Notes: generated from the letters alone by a model not told the origin. A stretch of 6,768 bases of DNA from CAZKYP01 sp964556885 (GCA_964556885.1 CAZKYP010000173.1:1-6768), one strand, 5' to 3'. Numbered from the stretch's first letter, positions 1-6,768 are shown. A program made the numbers and translations.

Positions 1-2957
1 TCAGCCTGATTTACAAGCCGGCTGATGCAATGACGTGACGGACGCTGCTGCATATCAAAGAAACAGACAAGAATCATCTCATCCTTTGTCTGTTCAGAAG
101 TAAAATCAACCTCAATATTCTCAAAATCCGGCAGCGATTTGCCAACAAGCGATGGCGGTTGTTTCGGTACAGTCCTGCCGCCGGAGTCTCGCTTCGTAAC
201 AACAATCTTTATATCCGTTGCTCCTCCCTCAGCAGTTGCGCGACCATGCAAACTTTCCGAACCCATCGAATTTGCCTGAATCCTGATCGGTCCTCTGCAC
301 ATATTCTCAAGTGTAAAATTTCCCTTTGTGTCGGTATACGTTTCTCGGTACGGCTGACCGTTTCCAGAGGCATAAATCCTGATATTGGATACCGGCTGGT
401 CAAACTCATCGATTACAATACCAGAAGTTGAAAGATTCGCAACTTTTAGAATCAACGGCTCCAATTCCATGCGGTCGCTCGCCGCTTCACTCGTATCAGC
501 CTGGACATATTGCTGCCCGTATCCATCAGCACTTGCCTGAATTGAATAGCGAAAACCATTAGGAATCGCCCTGATTTCAAAATTGCCGTCTGAGTCAATC
601 TCTGTTGGTTCTCTGGTGCTGTAACCATGGCTGGATACATGAAGGATTATGGAAATATCCGCATCCGGAATCCCTTTGCCGTCAATATCAGTGACTTTTC
701 CGGAAAAAATCACGCCGGGTGATAATTTGATACTAAGCTTATCGGCGTTATCATAGAGTTGTACAGCGGCGGCAAGATTCTGCTCTTTCTGCCTGACAAG
801 AAGATATCTCGCCTCTTCCCTGAAGCCCGATCCCGTCATGGCCCCTGATATTCTCCCTGTTATAAGTGCAAATGTTCCATCGGCGTTTGTTACTACTTCG
901 GCTCCAAGCGACGGCCGAGTCGAGACAACAGCACCAGAGACCGGTACACCTTTTTCATCAAGAACCACTCCCGTAATTTTAGGCGGTTCCTCTACTACGT
1001 CTGCTATTCGCGGCTGACCTGCGGTAGATTCATCAAAATCAGATGCTCTTGCCAACTTAAAGTTAAATACACGCCGGCCCTCATCTATCGAAAATTCTTC
1101 CGAGGTAACCGCCTCATAACCGACGGCGGAGACCTGAAGTTGTCGGGTCCATTTTGAAGCTTCATCAAAACTCAGCTCGTATGTCCCTTCGGTAAAATTC
1201 ATTGGATTGTCAGTACGATTTCCTCCGCCTACAGCATATACCGTGGCTATTTCGAAATTGGGTATCATCTTTCCCGTCCGGGCATCGGTGACTGTCCCCT
1301 GGACTTTCAAAGCACGTTTCATCGGAATGGTAAACTCCTCCTCAGAAGGGACCAACACATAATCTCTGATCGCGATATAGCCCTGCTTTCCAACAGTCAC
1401 GCTAATGTCGTTGTTGGGAACATTCGGTATTTGAAATCTTCCCTGTTCATCGGTATCTTCCAACCATACACTGTATCCCTCATAACTCTGGAGCGGCTCG
1501 ACTACCGTCCATGCATTCGTAACAGGCTTTCCATAAGAGTCTACGACTTGGCATGTTATTGTCCTGCCGCGAGTCAGGTTAAATACCACAGGCTCAGGAT
1601 TTGGTTCAATATCTATAGCTTTTTGTGCAGGCGCATATCCCGGAGCCTCAACAATGATTGTCGGTACTTCACGATATTCAGACCGATTGCCCGAACAGAC
1701 AAATCTAAATCCACCATTGGAATCCGTGATCCCAAAGAAATGACTTGAAGACCTTTGCGCCAGCATGGCGGTTGCCCCGGCTACAGGTTGTCCACTTTCA
1801 TCGAGCACTTTACCCGTTACCGTAATGCCTTTCTCTAAAGTCTCGATATGCTTTAAGGCCCTTGCATCGAGCAGCGCCTGGCCTGTAATGCGCCGGTTAT
1901 TCCCATGATCACCCCCATAGTCGGGGTGTTTTAAGCCGATTGAAATACGATCCACTTCAGAGGGGACACCTTCAACAAGCCATCGACCATTTTCATCTGT
2001 TCGAACGCTCCGCCTGACAGAGATCCTTCCGCTCGGTTTATTCAGGTAGGCTGAGAAACCAACCTCCGTCCCTTCAATCGCATTACCGTCTTTATCCTGA
2101 ACAACTCCCCCTACCGGAGAAGCAGGCAGCATTTCGAATGTATGCCGTTGGGGCAGACTCACGAGAGACGTCCGAACCACGGACGATGAACCGGCATTAG
2201 ACCATTGTTGTGACATCGAGGTAAAATCCTGTTTTTGTACATTGATGTTCACCGAAATAAGCTTGTTTGCAGCAAACCTTAATTGACATCGCCCTTGAGA
2301 ATCAGTGATGTATAGAATCTTGTTTCTTCGATATTTATCATAGATATAAAAACTATTTACCACCACAGCCGCATCAGTAATGGGCTTTTGATTCTCTTGA
2401 TCAACTACCACAATCTCAAGTGTATGTGTCTTTGTATCGGCAGATTTTGTTAAATCATATTGCTCATCCAGAGACTCCAGATGAACTCGAAATCGTGCGG
2501 CATGTCTTCGTCCCTGGTCGAGCATAGCATCCAAGTCCAAATCGACATATTGCATCGTTTTCGGGCCTGATATAGCGGCTTTGCAGGTAAAGATTATCTC
2601 CTCATCTCTGGAATGCCGCAGCAGACGGCCCTGTTCATCGAGCAGTTCGACCTTGAGTTTCCATGTGGCATCGACAACAGGCAACCAACCCACGCGCGCA
2701 GTCACTCCCCATGCATTGCCAAAGGTACTCTCAAAGCGAATCGATTTGACCTCAACAAGCCCGGGATGTTCGGCAGTCCCGGCAACTAAACCAACGGGAA
2801 GGTCCTGGTGAAAAATCAATTTTCCATCAAATTCATGCCCGGTTTGTGGAGTGCCTGCTGTAGGTGCCGTGCCGGGTGAATTTATGCTTTGTGCATTTAC
2901 AATGCCAAGATAGACACCGATAACAACAATCGTAATGATTCGTTTGTTCAGCCGCAT
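1..2957 (-). CDS. Exported multi-repeat carboxypeptidase-regulatory-like protein with C-terminal cysteine-less thioredoxin-like domain (3' end outside window)
   Basis: An uninterrupted frame of 985 codons runs from ATG to the window edge with no stop, so the C-terminus is missing. The start is supported by an AGGAG six bases upstream and by a typical Sec signal peptide: MRLNKR, a hydrophobic core at about 7-20, and likely cleavage after VNA at residue 22. Residues about 40-165 form a beta-rich region that I do not recognise. About eight CarboxypepD_reg/Cna-B-like beta-sandwich repeats follow, at roughly 180-245, 282-347, 378-450, 465-540, 549-635, 657-747, 748-835 and 837-921. They show the usual GxVxDxxGxPVxGA start and TDxxGxF turn. 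A thioredoxin-fold domain begins near 934 (PPSLVGKSLPDF). Its active-site position reads FFDMQQRPSR, with Q971 and S974 where CxxC cysteines would lie. The C-terminal third is colinear with the middle protein. It probably acts outside the cytoplasmic membrane; its ligand and role are unknown. The repeat call is secure from sequence pattern, but exact repeat boundaries are estimates. Confidence 0.9.
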   Translation of the reverse strand, partial: MRLNKRIITIVVIGVYLGIVNAQSINSPGTAPTAGTPQTGHEFDGKLIFHQDLPVGLVAGTAEHPGLVEVKSIRFESTFGNAWGVTARVGWLPVVDATWKLKVELLDEQGRLLRHSRDEEIIFTCKAAISGPKTMQYVDLDLDAMLDQGRRHAARFRVHLESLDEQYDLTKSADTKTHTLEIVVVDQENQKPITDAAVVVNSFYIYDKYRRNKILYITDSQGRCQLRFAANKLISVNINVQKQDFTSMSQQWSNAGSSSVVRTSLVSLPQRHTFEMLPASPVGGVVQDKDGNAIEGTEVGFSAYLNKPSGRISVRRSVRTDENGRWLVEGVPSEVDRISIGLKHPDYGGDHGNNRRITGQALLDARALKHIETLEKGITVTGKVLDESGQPVAGATAMLAQRSSSHFFGITDSNGGFRFVCSGNRSEYREVPTIIVEAPGYAPAQKAIDIEPNPEPVVFNLTRGRTITCQVVDSYGKPVTNAWTVVEPLQSYEGYSVWLEDTDEQGRFQIPNVPNNDISVTVGKQGYIAIRDYVLVPSEEEFTIPMKRALKVQGTVTDARTGKMIPNFEIATVYAVGGGNRTDNPMNFTEGTYELSFDEASKWTRQLQVSAVGYEAVTSEEFSIDEGRRVFNFKLARASDFDESTAGQPRIADVVEEPPKITGVVLDEKGVPVSGAVVSTRPSLGAEVVTNADGTFALITGRISGAMTGSGFREEARYLLVRQKEQNLAAAVQLYDNADKLSIKLSPGVIFSGKVTDIDGKGIPDADISIILHVSSHGYSTREPTEIDSDGNFEIRAIPNGFRYSIQASADGYGQQYVQADTSEAASDRMELEPLILKVANLSTSGIVIDEFDQPVSNIRIYASGNGQPYRETYTDTKGNFTLENMCRGPIRIQANSMGSESLHGRATAEGGATDIKIVVTKRDSGGRTVPKQPPSLVGKSLPDFENIEVDFTSEQTKDEMILVCFFDMQQRPSRHCISRLVNQA
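3..989 (-). repeat. Duplicated coding block, copy in the downstream gene (last three repeats plus thioredoxin-like domain)
   Basis: Residues 657-985 align colinearly with residues 411 onward of the middle protein. Shared landmarks in order are: GxxxDExGxPVxGA; the NLA motif (NLAAAVQL); YSIQASADGYGQQYV; VANLSTSGIVID; GNGQP; and PPSLVGKSLPD followed by QRPSRHC. Nucleotide identity is patchy. The longest match I noticed is 17 bases at 124-140, within the VGKSLPDF codons. The copy runs off the window edge. Confidence 0.75.
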
Positions 2958-2968
2958 TTTACTCTCCT
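2958..2968 (-). promoter_or_regulatory. Shine-Dalgarno site and stop-start junction coupling the middle and downstream genes
   Basis: AGGAG (2968-2964) lies six bases before the downstream ATG, inside the last codons of the middle gene (TTA GGA GAG TAA). The stop and the next ATG are separated by a single A. This geometry fits translational coupling within one mRNA and fixes the downstream start. Confidence 0.8.
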
Positions 2969-5409
2969 AAATTTTTTTTATCCAGCTCGTTTATCGAAAA
3001 TCCCTCGGCGGTGATAATGTGGTTTTTGTCCGTTAGAATCAGCCATGGAAGTGACTTTACACCCCATTTGAATCGAGTTTGCTCAATGCTTTCCTGAATT
3101 ATACCAGCAGCGAAGGGAATGTTATTTTCCTTGAGCCATTGATCCAGTGTGTCTTTATTGATCTTTGCGGCCTGTATGGCAACAACAATTACACCCTTGT
3201 GACGAAGTTGCTCGGCCTGTTCTATAAGCTGGTTAATGCAATGCCGCGACGGCCGTTGATTCATGTCCCAGAAGCAGATCAGAATTGCCTTATCCTCGAT
3301 GTCGGTCAGGGCCGGTTCTATTTTCAAACCGCTCAAATCCGGCAGCGATTTACCCACCAGTGACGGCGGCTCATTCCCTGCAGAAGGAGATGAGTGGTCA
3401 CTTATCACAAGTCTGATATCCGTCTGGCCGCCCTCGACCTCGATATTACCGTATAAATGTTTACTGCCGCTGCTCTTGCTGGCATTTAACATAATCCTTC
3501 CGGCACAAACGCTCTCGATTATAAATTTGCCGTCTTTATCCGCCTGTACGTTTTTCTGAGGCTGGCCCCGGCCCTGGCAGAAAATACTTGCATTCTCCAT
3601 AGGATTATCGTCATTATCCACGACAATACCCGCAACTGAAAGATTCGCCACAGCCAGAGCTATATCGTTCACCTCGTACCGATTGTCTACGGAATCTTCG
3701 GTAGTAATTTCAACATAATCCTGGCCGTATCCTTCCGCACTTGCATTGACGGAGTACTTATAATGATGCGGCACCGCATTGATTTCATAGCGTCCCTCTG
3801 CGTCTGTCCTATTATCAAGTCGGGCCATCGATGAGCCGCTGTTTGAGCTCCAAAATGTCAGGTAAACCTTTGCATTCTCTATCGGTTTGTCGTTCACGTC
3901 TACGATTTTGCCCACACATACCACACCCGTGGTCATATTAACATCCATGACCATAACACCTTCCCCGATTTCCGCTGCCCCAGCCAAATTCCGTACGAAA
4001 TGCCGCGCTACAACATAAGGTATAGACCCCTGAGTCCATTCTCCGGAATCACGACGAACCTTGAAGCGTCCATCGCTTTTAGTAGTCATCTCACCGCGGC
4101 CGAACGGGCAGACCTTTACTTTGGCACCGGCGACCGGTTGGCCGCTCTCGTCCCGAAGAATGCCGCTTACCTTAGGATAGCCTTGAAGCTGGACAGCAAC
4201 GCGGCTTGTCTTTCCATCTTCGATAGTAAATGTCTCTTCCTTCCGCTCGAATGGATAATTCTGTTTATATACCTGTGTTATCTGGTATTGGCCGGGAGCC
4301 AGACGTTTATTTATAATCCCGTTTGCATCGGTTACTTCATTGAATTGCTCCCCGCCCATTGTATTTAGAATATTGACATTAGCCCCATCAATCGGTGTGT
4401 TATCAAGCTCTGTGACGGCAATCTTTACCACGCCGCCCTTGCTCAGTTCCACTTTCACACCCGTGCTCGTTCCGCCGGCTTCGACAGTAACTTCGACCGG
4501 TTGGGTCACCCAACCGGCAGGTCCTTCCTTGCCGGGAACAGCCTGCACAAAATGCTTTCCCGGATAAAGAGCACCGATAGTAAAGGTCCCATTTTCTCGC
4601 GAAGTCACCGGCTCATGTCCGGTAAGAGGCTGGCGTTGTCCCTGATACACCATCAGCTTCACACCGGGAACTGGTTTGCCGGTTTCTTTTTCAACTACGA
4701 TTCCCTCGATCTTCGCCTCGGAGGGCAGCTTAATTTCAATATCTGTTTGACCCGCCTTAAATTGCAGTTGCATTTGCTGAACTTTTTTCTCGTCATAGGT
4801 TGAAACTGTTGCCAAGCCGGTTTTTTTGACGATCAATTCAGCGGCAGCCTTGGAGGGAATACGTTCGAATTGAAACATACCGGCCGCATCGGTTTTACGT
4901 GAAAACAATAGTTCGGAAACTTTACCTGCAATATAACGAGGCTCATCGCCTTCTGAAATAAACATAAGAGACATACCAACCTCAGCATCCTGAACAGGCT
5001 CGCCGGATTCATCTACGACTTTTCCGGCCAGAATCTCCGGGGGGCCAAGAGTTATTTGTATATTGAGGTCTCTGCTTAAATACCAGTTGCCCCATCCCAG
5101 GGCCAGCCCTTCTTTTTCGGCCAGGATAATCGTCTGGTTCATCATGTCATTGCTCTGGGTAGCAGCTTCGAAGGTGAAAGCTCCATCGTCTTTCGTGGTC
5201 GTCTCTTGCACCAGCTCCGTATCGAACATCAACAACTCCATCTGTATAATCATCCTGTATAAACTAACTTTCGCTCCCGATACCGGCTGTCCATTGGAAT
5301 CGATTACTTTGCCCGAGCAGGTTATTTTTTGCGCTTCCTGTCCGCTCGAATAGCTAACGAAACCTAAAGTAAACAAAAGACTTATGGCGATGATTCTTCT
5401 ATCGTACAT
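2959..5409 (-). CDS. Exported protein of seven carboxypeptidase-regulatory-like repeats with C-terminal cysteine-less thioredoxin-like domain
   Basis: This is a complete 816-residue protein. The start is an ATG with AAGGAG eight bases upstream, followed by a Sec signal peptide (MYDRR, hydrophobic core 6-19, cleavage probably near SSG-Q at 23/24). No lipobox is present, so it is likely soluble or surface-associated beyond the inner membrane. About seven CarboxypepD_reg/Cna-B-like beta-sandwich repeats follow, at roughly 28-119, 125-227, 231-323, 326-409, 411-492, 495-584 and 587-670. A serine/proline-containing linker (671-681) leads to a thioredoxin-like domain at 682-812. That domain keeps the redoxin-type entry (VGKSLPDL), the beta strand ILICFWDM, a helix, the strand VIVVAIQA, and the cis-Pro loop SLPW (Pro788). 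The CxxC position is Q718-R-P-S721, so ordinary disulfide chemistry is not expected. C712 and C724 flank the motif. A role in binding, scaffolding or signalling is inference. It begins the likely two-gene unit with the downstream paralogue. Confidence 0.95.
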   Translation of the reverse strand: MYDRRIIAISLLFTLGFVSYSSGQEAQKITCSGKVIDSNGQPVSGAKVSLYRMIIQMELLMFDTELVQETTTKDDGAFTFEAATQSNDMMNQTIILAEKEGLALGWGNWYLSRDLNIQITLGPPEILAGKVVDESGEPVQDAEVGMSLMFISEGDEPRYIAGKVSELLFSRKTDAAGMFQFERIPSKAAAELIVKKTGLATVSTYDEKKVQQMQLQFKAGQTDIEIKLPSEAKIEGIVVEKETGKPVPGVKLMVYQGQRQPLTGHEPVTSRENGTFTIGALYPGKHFVQAVPGKEGPAGWVTQPVEVTVEAGGTSTGVKVELSKGGVVKIAVTELDNTPIDGANVNILNTMGGEQFNEVTDANGIINKRLAPGQYQITQVYKQNYPFERKEETFTIEDGKTSRVAVQLQGYPKVSGILRDESGQPVAGAKVKVCPFGRGEMTTKSDGRFKVRRDSGEWTQGSIPYVVARHFVRNLAGAAEIGEGVMVMDVNMTTGVVCVGKIVDVNDKPIENAKVYLTFWSSNSGSSMARLDNRTDAEGRYEINAVPHHYKYSVNASAEGYGQDYVEITTEDSVDNRYEVNDIALAVANLSVAGIVVDNDDNPMENASIFCQGRGQPQKNVQADKDGKFIIESVCAGRIMLNASKSSGSKHLYGNIEVEGGQTDIRLVISDHSSPSAGNEPPSLVGKSLPDLSGLKIEPALTDIEDKAILICFWDMNQRPSRHCINQLIEQAEQLRHKGVIVVAIQAAKINKDTLDQWLKENNIPFAAGIIQESIEQTRFKWGVKSLPWLILTDKNHIITAEGFSINELDKKNLGE
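2962..4179 (-). repeat. Duplicated coding block, copy in the middle gene (last three repeats plus thioredoxin-like domain)
   Basis: Residues 411-816 carry the same ordered landmarks as the downstream copy: GILRDESGQPVAGA, ARHFVRNLAGAAEI, YSVNASAEGYGQDYV, VANLSVAGIVVD, GRGQP, and PPSLVGKSLPD followed by QRPSRHC. Protein similarity is clear while DNA has diverged, so the duplication is old. The four repeats upstream of this block do not align one-to-one with the five in the downstream gene. Confidence 0.75.
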
Positions 5410-5417
5410 TCTTGTCT

Positions 5418-5423
5418 CTCCTT
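5418..5423 (-). promoter_or_regulatory. Shine-Dalgarno site of the middle gene
   Basis: AAGGAG sits eight bases before the ATG. It selects that ATG, which also begins the signal peptide, as the true start. Confidence 0.85.
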
Positions 5424-5462
5424 ATTTGGCTTTTCTCTGCAAATCGTATTTACTGCGTTCTT

Positions 5463-5486
5463 ATCATAGAAAGTATGATCATATAT
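5463..5486. repeat. Inverted repeats and AT-rich palindromes overlapping the predicted promoter
   Basis: ATCATA (5463-5468) and TATGAT (5474-5479) form a six-base inverted repeat around a five-base loop. The perfect palindrome TATGATCATA (5474-5483) overlaps it and lies in the promoter spacer. This could be an operator half-site arrangement, but such short AT-rich symmetry also arises by chance. The stem is weak and has no following T-run on the minus strand, so it does not look like a terminator for the upstream gene. Confidence 0.3.
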
Positions 5487-5491
5487 GACAA
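5463..5491 (-). promoter_or_regulatory. Predicted sigma-70-type promoter for the middle and downstream genes
   Basis: Read on the minus strand, TTGTCA (5491-5486) is followed after exactly 17 bases by TATGAT (5468-5463). Each hexamer has one mismatch from consensus and the spacing is optimal. Transcription would start near 5456, leaving a leader of roughly 45-50 bases that contains the Shine-Dalgarno site. The position in the only sizeable gap of the window supports it. Chance occurrence in this AT-rich stretch is possible, and no transcript data are available. Confidence 0.6.
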
Positions 5492-5503
5492 GCAGATTTT
5501 ATA

Positions 5504-6768
5504 TCATTGCTGTTTTTTGTCACCGTAAAGTTTTATCTTATCATCCAATACATCTACAGCAAATCCTTCGACTTTGACAACATGATTTTTATCAGTCAGA
5601 ATCAGCCACGGAAGGGACTTGATACCCCAGTTATATAGCACTTTTTTGGACTCGCCTGTGATACATCCGGATGTAAACAGTATCTTATTTTCTTCTATCC
5701 ATTTATTTCGTTCTTCTGCTTTGATGTCCGAGGTATGAACCAATAAAACCACCACACCTTTTTCCTCCAGCTTTTTTTTCTGCTTGGCGAGTTCCCTTAC
5801 TAAATTCCGCGACGGACGCTGCTGCATGTCCCAGAAACAAACTAAAATAGCCTTGTCTTTACACTGCTCTGGATTGAATTTAATATCTATTCCTTCGAAT
5901 CCTGGCAGGGATCGGTTTTCCTTATCTGATTTTTCTTTATCTTTTTCCTTAGGCATTGTAACAACATACGATAGACCTTCGATTTCATTATATACCTTTG
6001 TTCCGGCAGGAAATTCTATTTTGAAATCTTCATCTTTAAGTCCCTGATTGACTACAATCTTAGTTGCTTTATATGTATTTGTCAGTTTATCGCTTAAATC
6101 TATAAAATAACCTTTACTTGGAAACCACAGTCCATCCGCAACTTGTTCTAATGAATTTACTACTGACGCATACTTAGGTTCTGAGACCGTTTCCGTATGT
6201 GTCATATATTCATATTTTATTGGTGTGTAGCCATGGTCTTTGGAAAAATATACACGTAACTGAGGCTCTTGTTTATGCAGAATTGGAACATTAGGGGCAT
6301 CCCAAAGCAGTTCGGCATAAATTGTATTAAATCCATTGACTTTTTCTATTTTATCATTAATACGGATAAAATCTCTCTTTCGCAGTCTTTTGGAAAGCGG
6401 CGTTTTTTCACGTTCGTAACTGAAACGTAAAACTGAGAACCAAATAGGTGTCACACTTAATGGTAGTGTAAAACGTTTGTCTTTGGTAATAACACCTTGA
6501 GAAAAATCAACCTGCTCACCGGTTGATGATAAGCCACCCTTTGTAAGATACCTGGAGATTTTACCATCGTATGACCGCATGATCGTGCTATTAAAGGAAT
6601 TGCCTTTATCATTAACAACAGTACATATTTCAACTGATAGAAATACTTCGCCGAAAGGGCGTTTCGACGACCACCTGCGTACTGTGGGACCTTTTGTAAT
6701 AAGCATATCCGGCATTTCTGCATTTTCGAAAGATGGAGGTGGTTCGACACCCGTTTCATATTCGACGG
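5504..6768 (-). CDS. LolA-like module fused to a C-terminal cysteine-less thioredoxin-like domain (5' end outside window)
   Basis: The frame is open to the window edge: 17 sense codons precede the first in-frame ATG at 6715. That ATG has no Shine-Dalgarno site, so the real start and any signal peptide lie outside. At least 420 residues are visible. Numbered from that ATG, residues 1-250 are beta-rich and resemble LolA/outer-membrane lipoprotein-sorting-like modules. Examples are LRVYFSKDHGYTPIKYEY, DGLWFPSKGYF and DEDFKIEFPAGTKVYNE, a pattern of alternating strands ending in an F-I-x-FPxGTxV strand. This assignment is moderate confidence. A charged linker (KEKDKEKSDKEN, 256-267) leads to the thioredoxin-like domain at about 269-400. 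The strand AILVCFWDM precedes Q299-R-P-S302 in place of CxxC, and the cis-Pro loop is SLPW (Pro369). Cysteines at 285, 293 and 351 are outside the active-site position. The next gene starts 94 bases downstream from its own predicted promoter. The biological role is unknown. Confidence 0.9.
   Translation of the reverse strand, partial: VEYETGVEPPPSFENAEMPDMLITKGPTVRRWSSKRPFGEVFLSVEICTVVNDKGNSFNSTIMRSYDGKISRYLTKGGLSSTGEQVDFSQGVITKDKRFTLPLSVTPIWFSVLRFSYEREKTPLSKRLRKRDFIRINDKIEKVNGFNTIYAELLWDAPNVPILHKQEPQLRVYFSKDHGYTPIKYEYMTHTETVSEPKYASVVNSLEQVADGLWFPSKGYFIDLSDKLTNTYKATKIVVNQGLKDEDFKIEFPAGTKVYNEIEGLSYVVTMPKEKDKEKSDKENRSLPGFEGIDIKFNPEQCKDKAILVCFWDMQQRPSRNLVRELAKQKKKLEEKGVVVLLVHTSDIKAEERNKWIEENKILFTSGCITGESKKVLYNWGIKSLPWLILTDKNHVVKVEGFAVDVLDDKIKLYGDKKQQ

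Noticed and set aside
1431..1748. Plus-strand open frames opposite the three genes (this is the longest opposite the downstream gene; others lie opposite the middle and upstream genes)
   Set aside because: All lie antisense to frames with clear signal peptides, repeats and a conserved domain. Their translations are low-complexity or basic and match nothing recognisable.
1..2957. Sortase-anchored Gram-positive adhesin, suggested by the Cna-B-like repeats
   Set aside because: The visible part ends in a thioredoxin-like domain, and the complete paralogue ends without LPxTG or a membrane anchor.
2972..2979. A-run of eight (minus strand) near the end of the middle gene as a slippage site that might fuse it to the downstream gene
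   Set aside because: The downstream gene is in the +1 frame, and that frame hits TAG at 2969-2967 just after the run. The opposite shift does not enter the downstream frame either.
5317..5319. Cys31 of the middle protein as a lipoprotein cysteine
   Set aside because: The preceding residues (QEAQKIT) are polar and lie well after the hydrophobic core, so there is no lipobox.
5463..5479. Inverted repeat as an intrinsic terminator for the upstream gene
   Set aside because: The stem is only six AT-rich base pairs and no T-run follows on the minus strand. It fits promoter-overlapping symmetry better.
6713..6715. ATG at 6715 as the start of the upstream gene
   Set aside because: The frame is open for 17 more codons to the window edge, no Shine-Dalgarno site precedes this ATG, and the sequence after it is not a signal peptide.
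6457..6759. A 100-codon minus-strand frame overlapping the upstream gene
   Set aside because: It is a shadow frame over well-supported coding sequence, with no domain pattern and no ribosome site.

Overview
The window holds three consecutive genes, all on the minus strand. I name them upstream (5504-6768, cut off at its 5' end), middle (2959-5409, complete) and downstream (1-2957, cut off at its 3' end). All three carry the same C-terminal thioredoxin-fold domain, in which both cysteines of the usual CxxC active site are replaced. The aligned motif reads CFWDMQQRPSR, CFWDMNQRPSR and CFFDMQQRPSR. The two complete copies also share a strongly conserved SLPWLILTDKNH stretch around the cis-proline.

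The N-terminal modules differ. The upstream protein has a LolA-like beta-rich module, of a kind often annotated as an outer-membrane lipoprotein-sorting-like domain. The middle protein has a Sec signal peptide and about seven CarboxypepD_reg/Cna-B-like beta-sandwich repeats. The downstream protein has a Sec signal peptide, an unrecognised beta-rich N-terminal region and about eight such repeats. The last three repeats plus the thioredoxin-like domain of the middle and downstream proteins align colinearly, so they look like an old tandem duplication whose N-terminal halves diverged.

The middle and downstream genes are probably one transcription unit. Their stop and start codons are separated by one base, with the downstream Shine-Dalgarno site inside the last codons of the middle gene. 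The 94-base gap after the upstream gene holds a near-consensus sigma-70 promoter (TTGTCA, 17-base spacer, TATGAT) and a good Shine-Dalgarno site for the middle gene. Apart from this gap the window is essentially all coding. I see no tRNA, rRNA, CRISPR array, insertion sequence or convincing terminator.

Organism: moderate GC content, Gram-negative-style exported proteins, and this pairing of carboxypeptidase-regulatory repeats or LolA-like modules with a cysteine-less redoxin domain suggest a planctomycete, perhaps of the class Phycisphaerae. This rests on remembered family resemblance, not a search, and is moderate to low confidence. The joint function is unknown. The parsimonious picture is a set of envelope proteins that use a non-catalytic thioredoxin fold as a binding or structural module on interchangeable beta-rich stalks.
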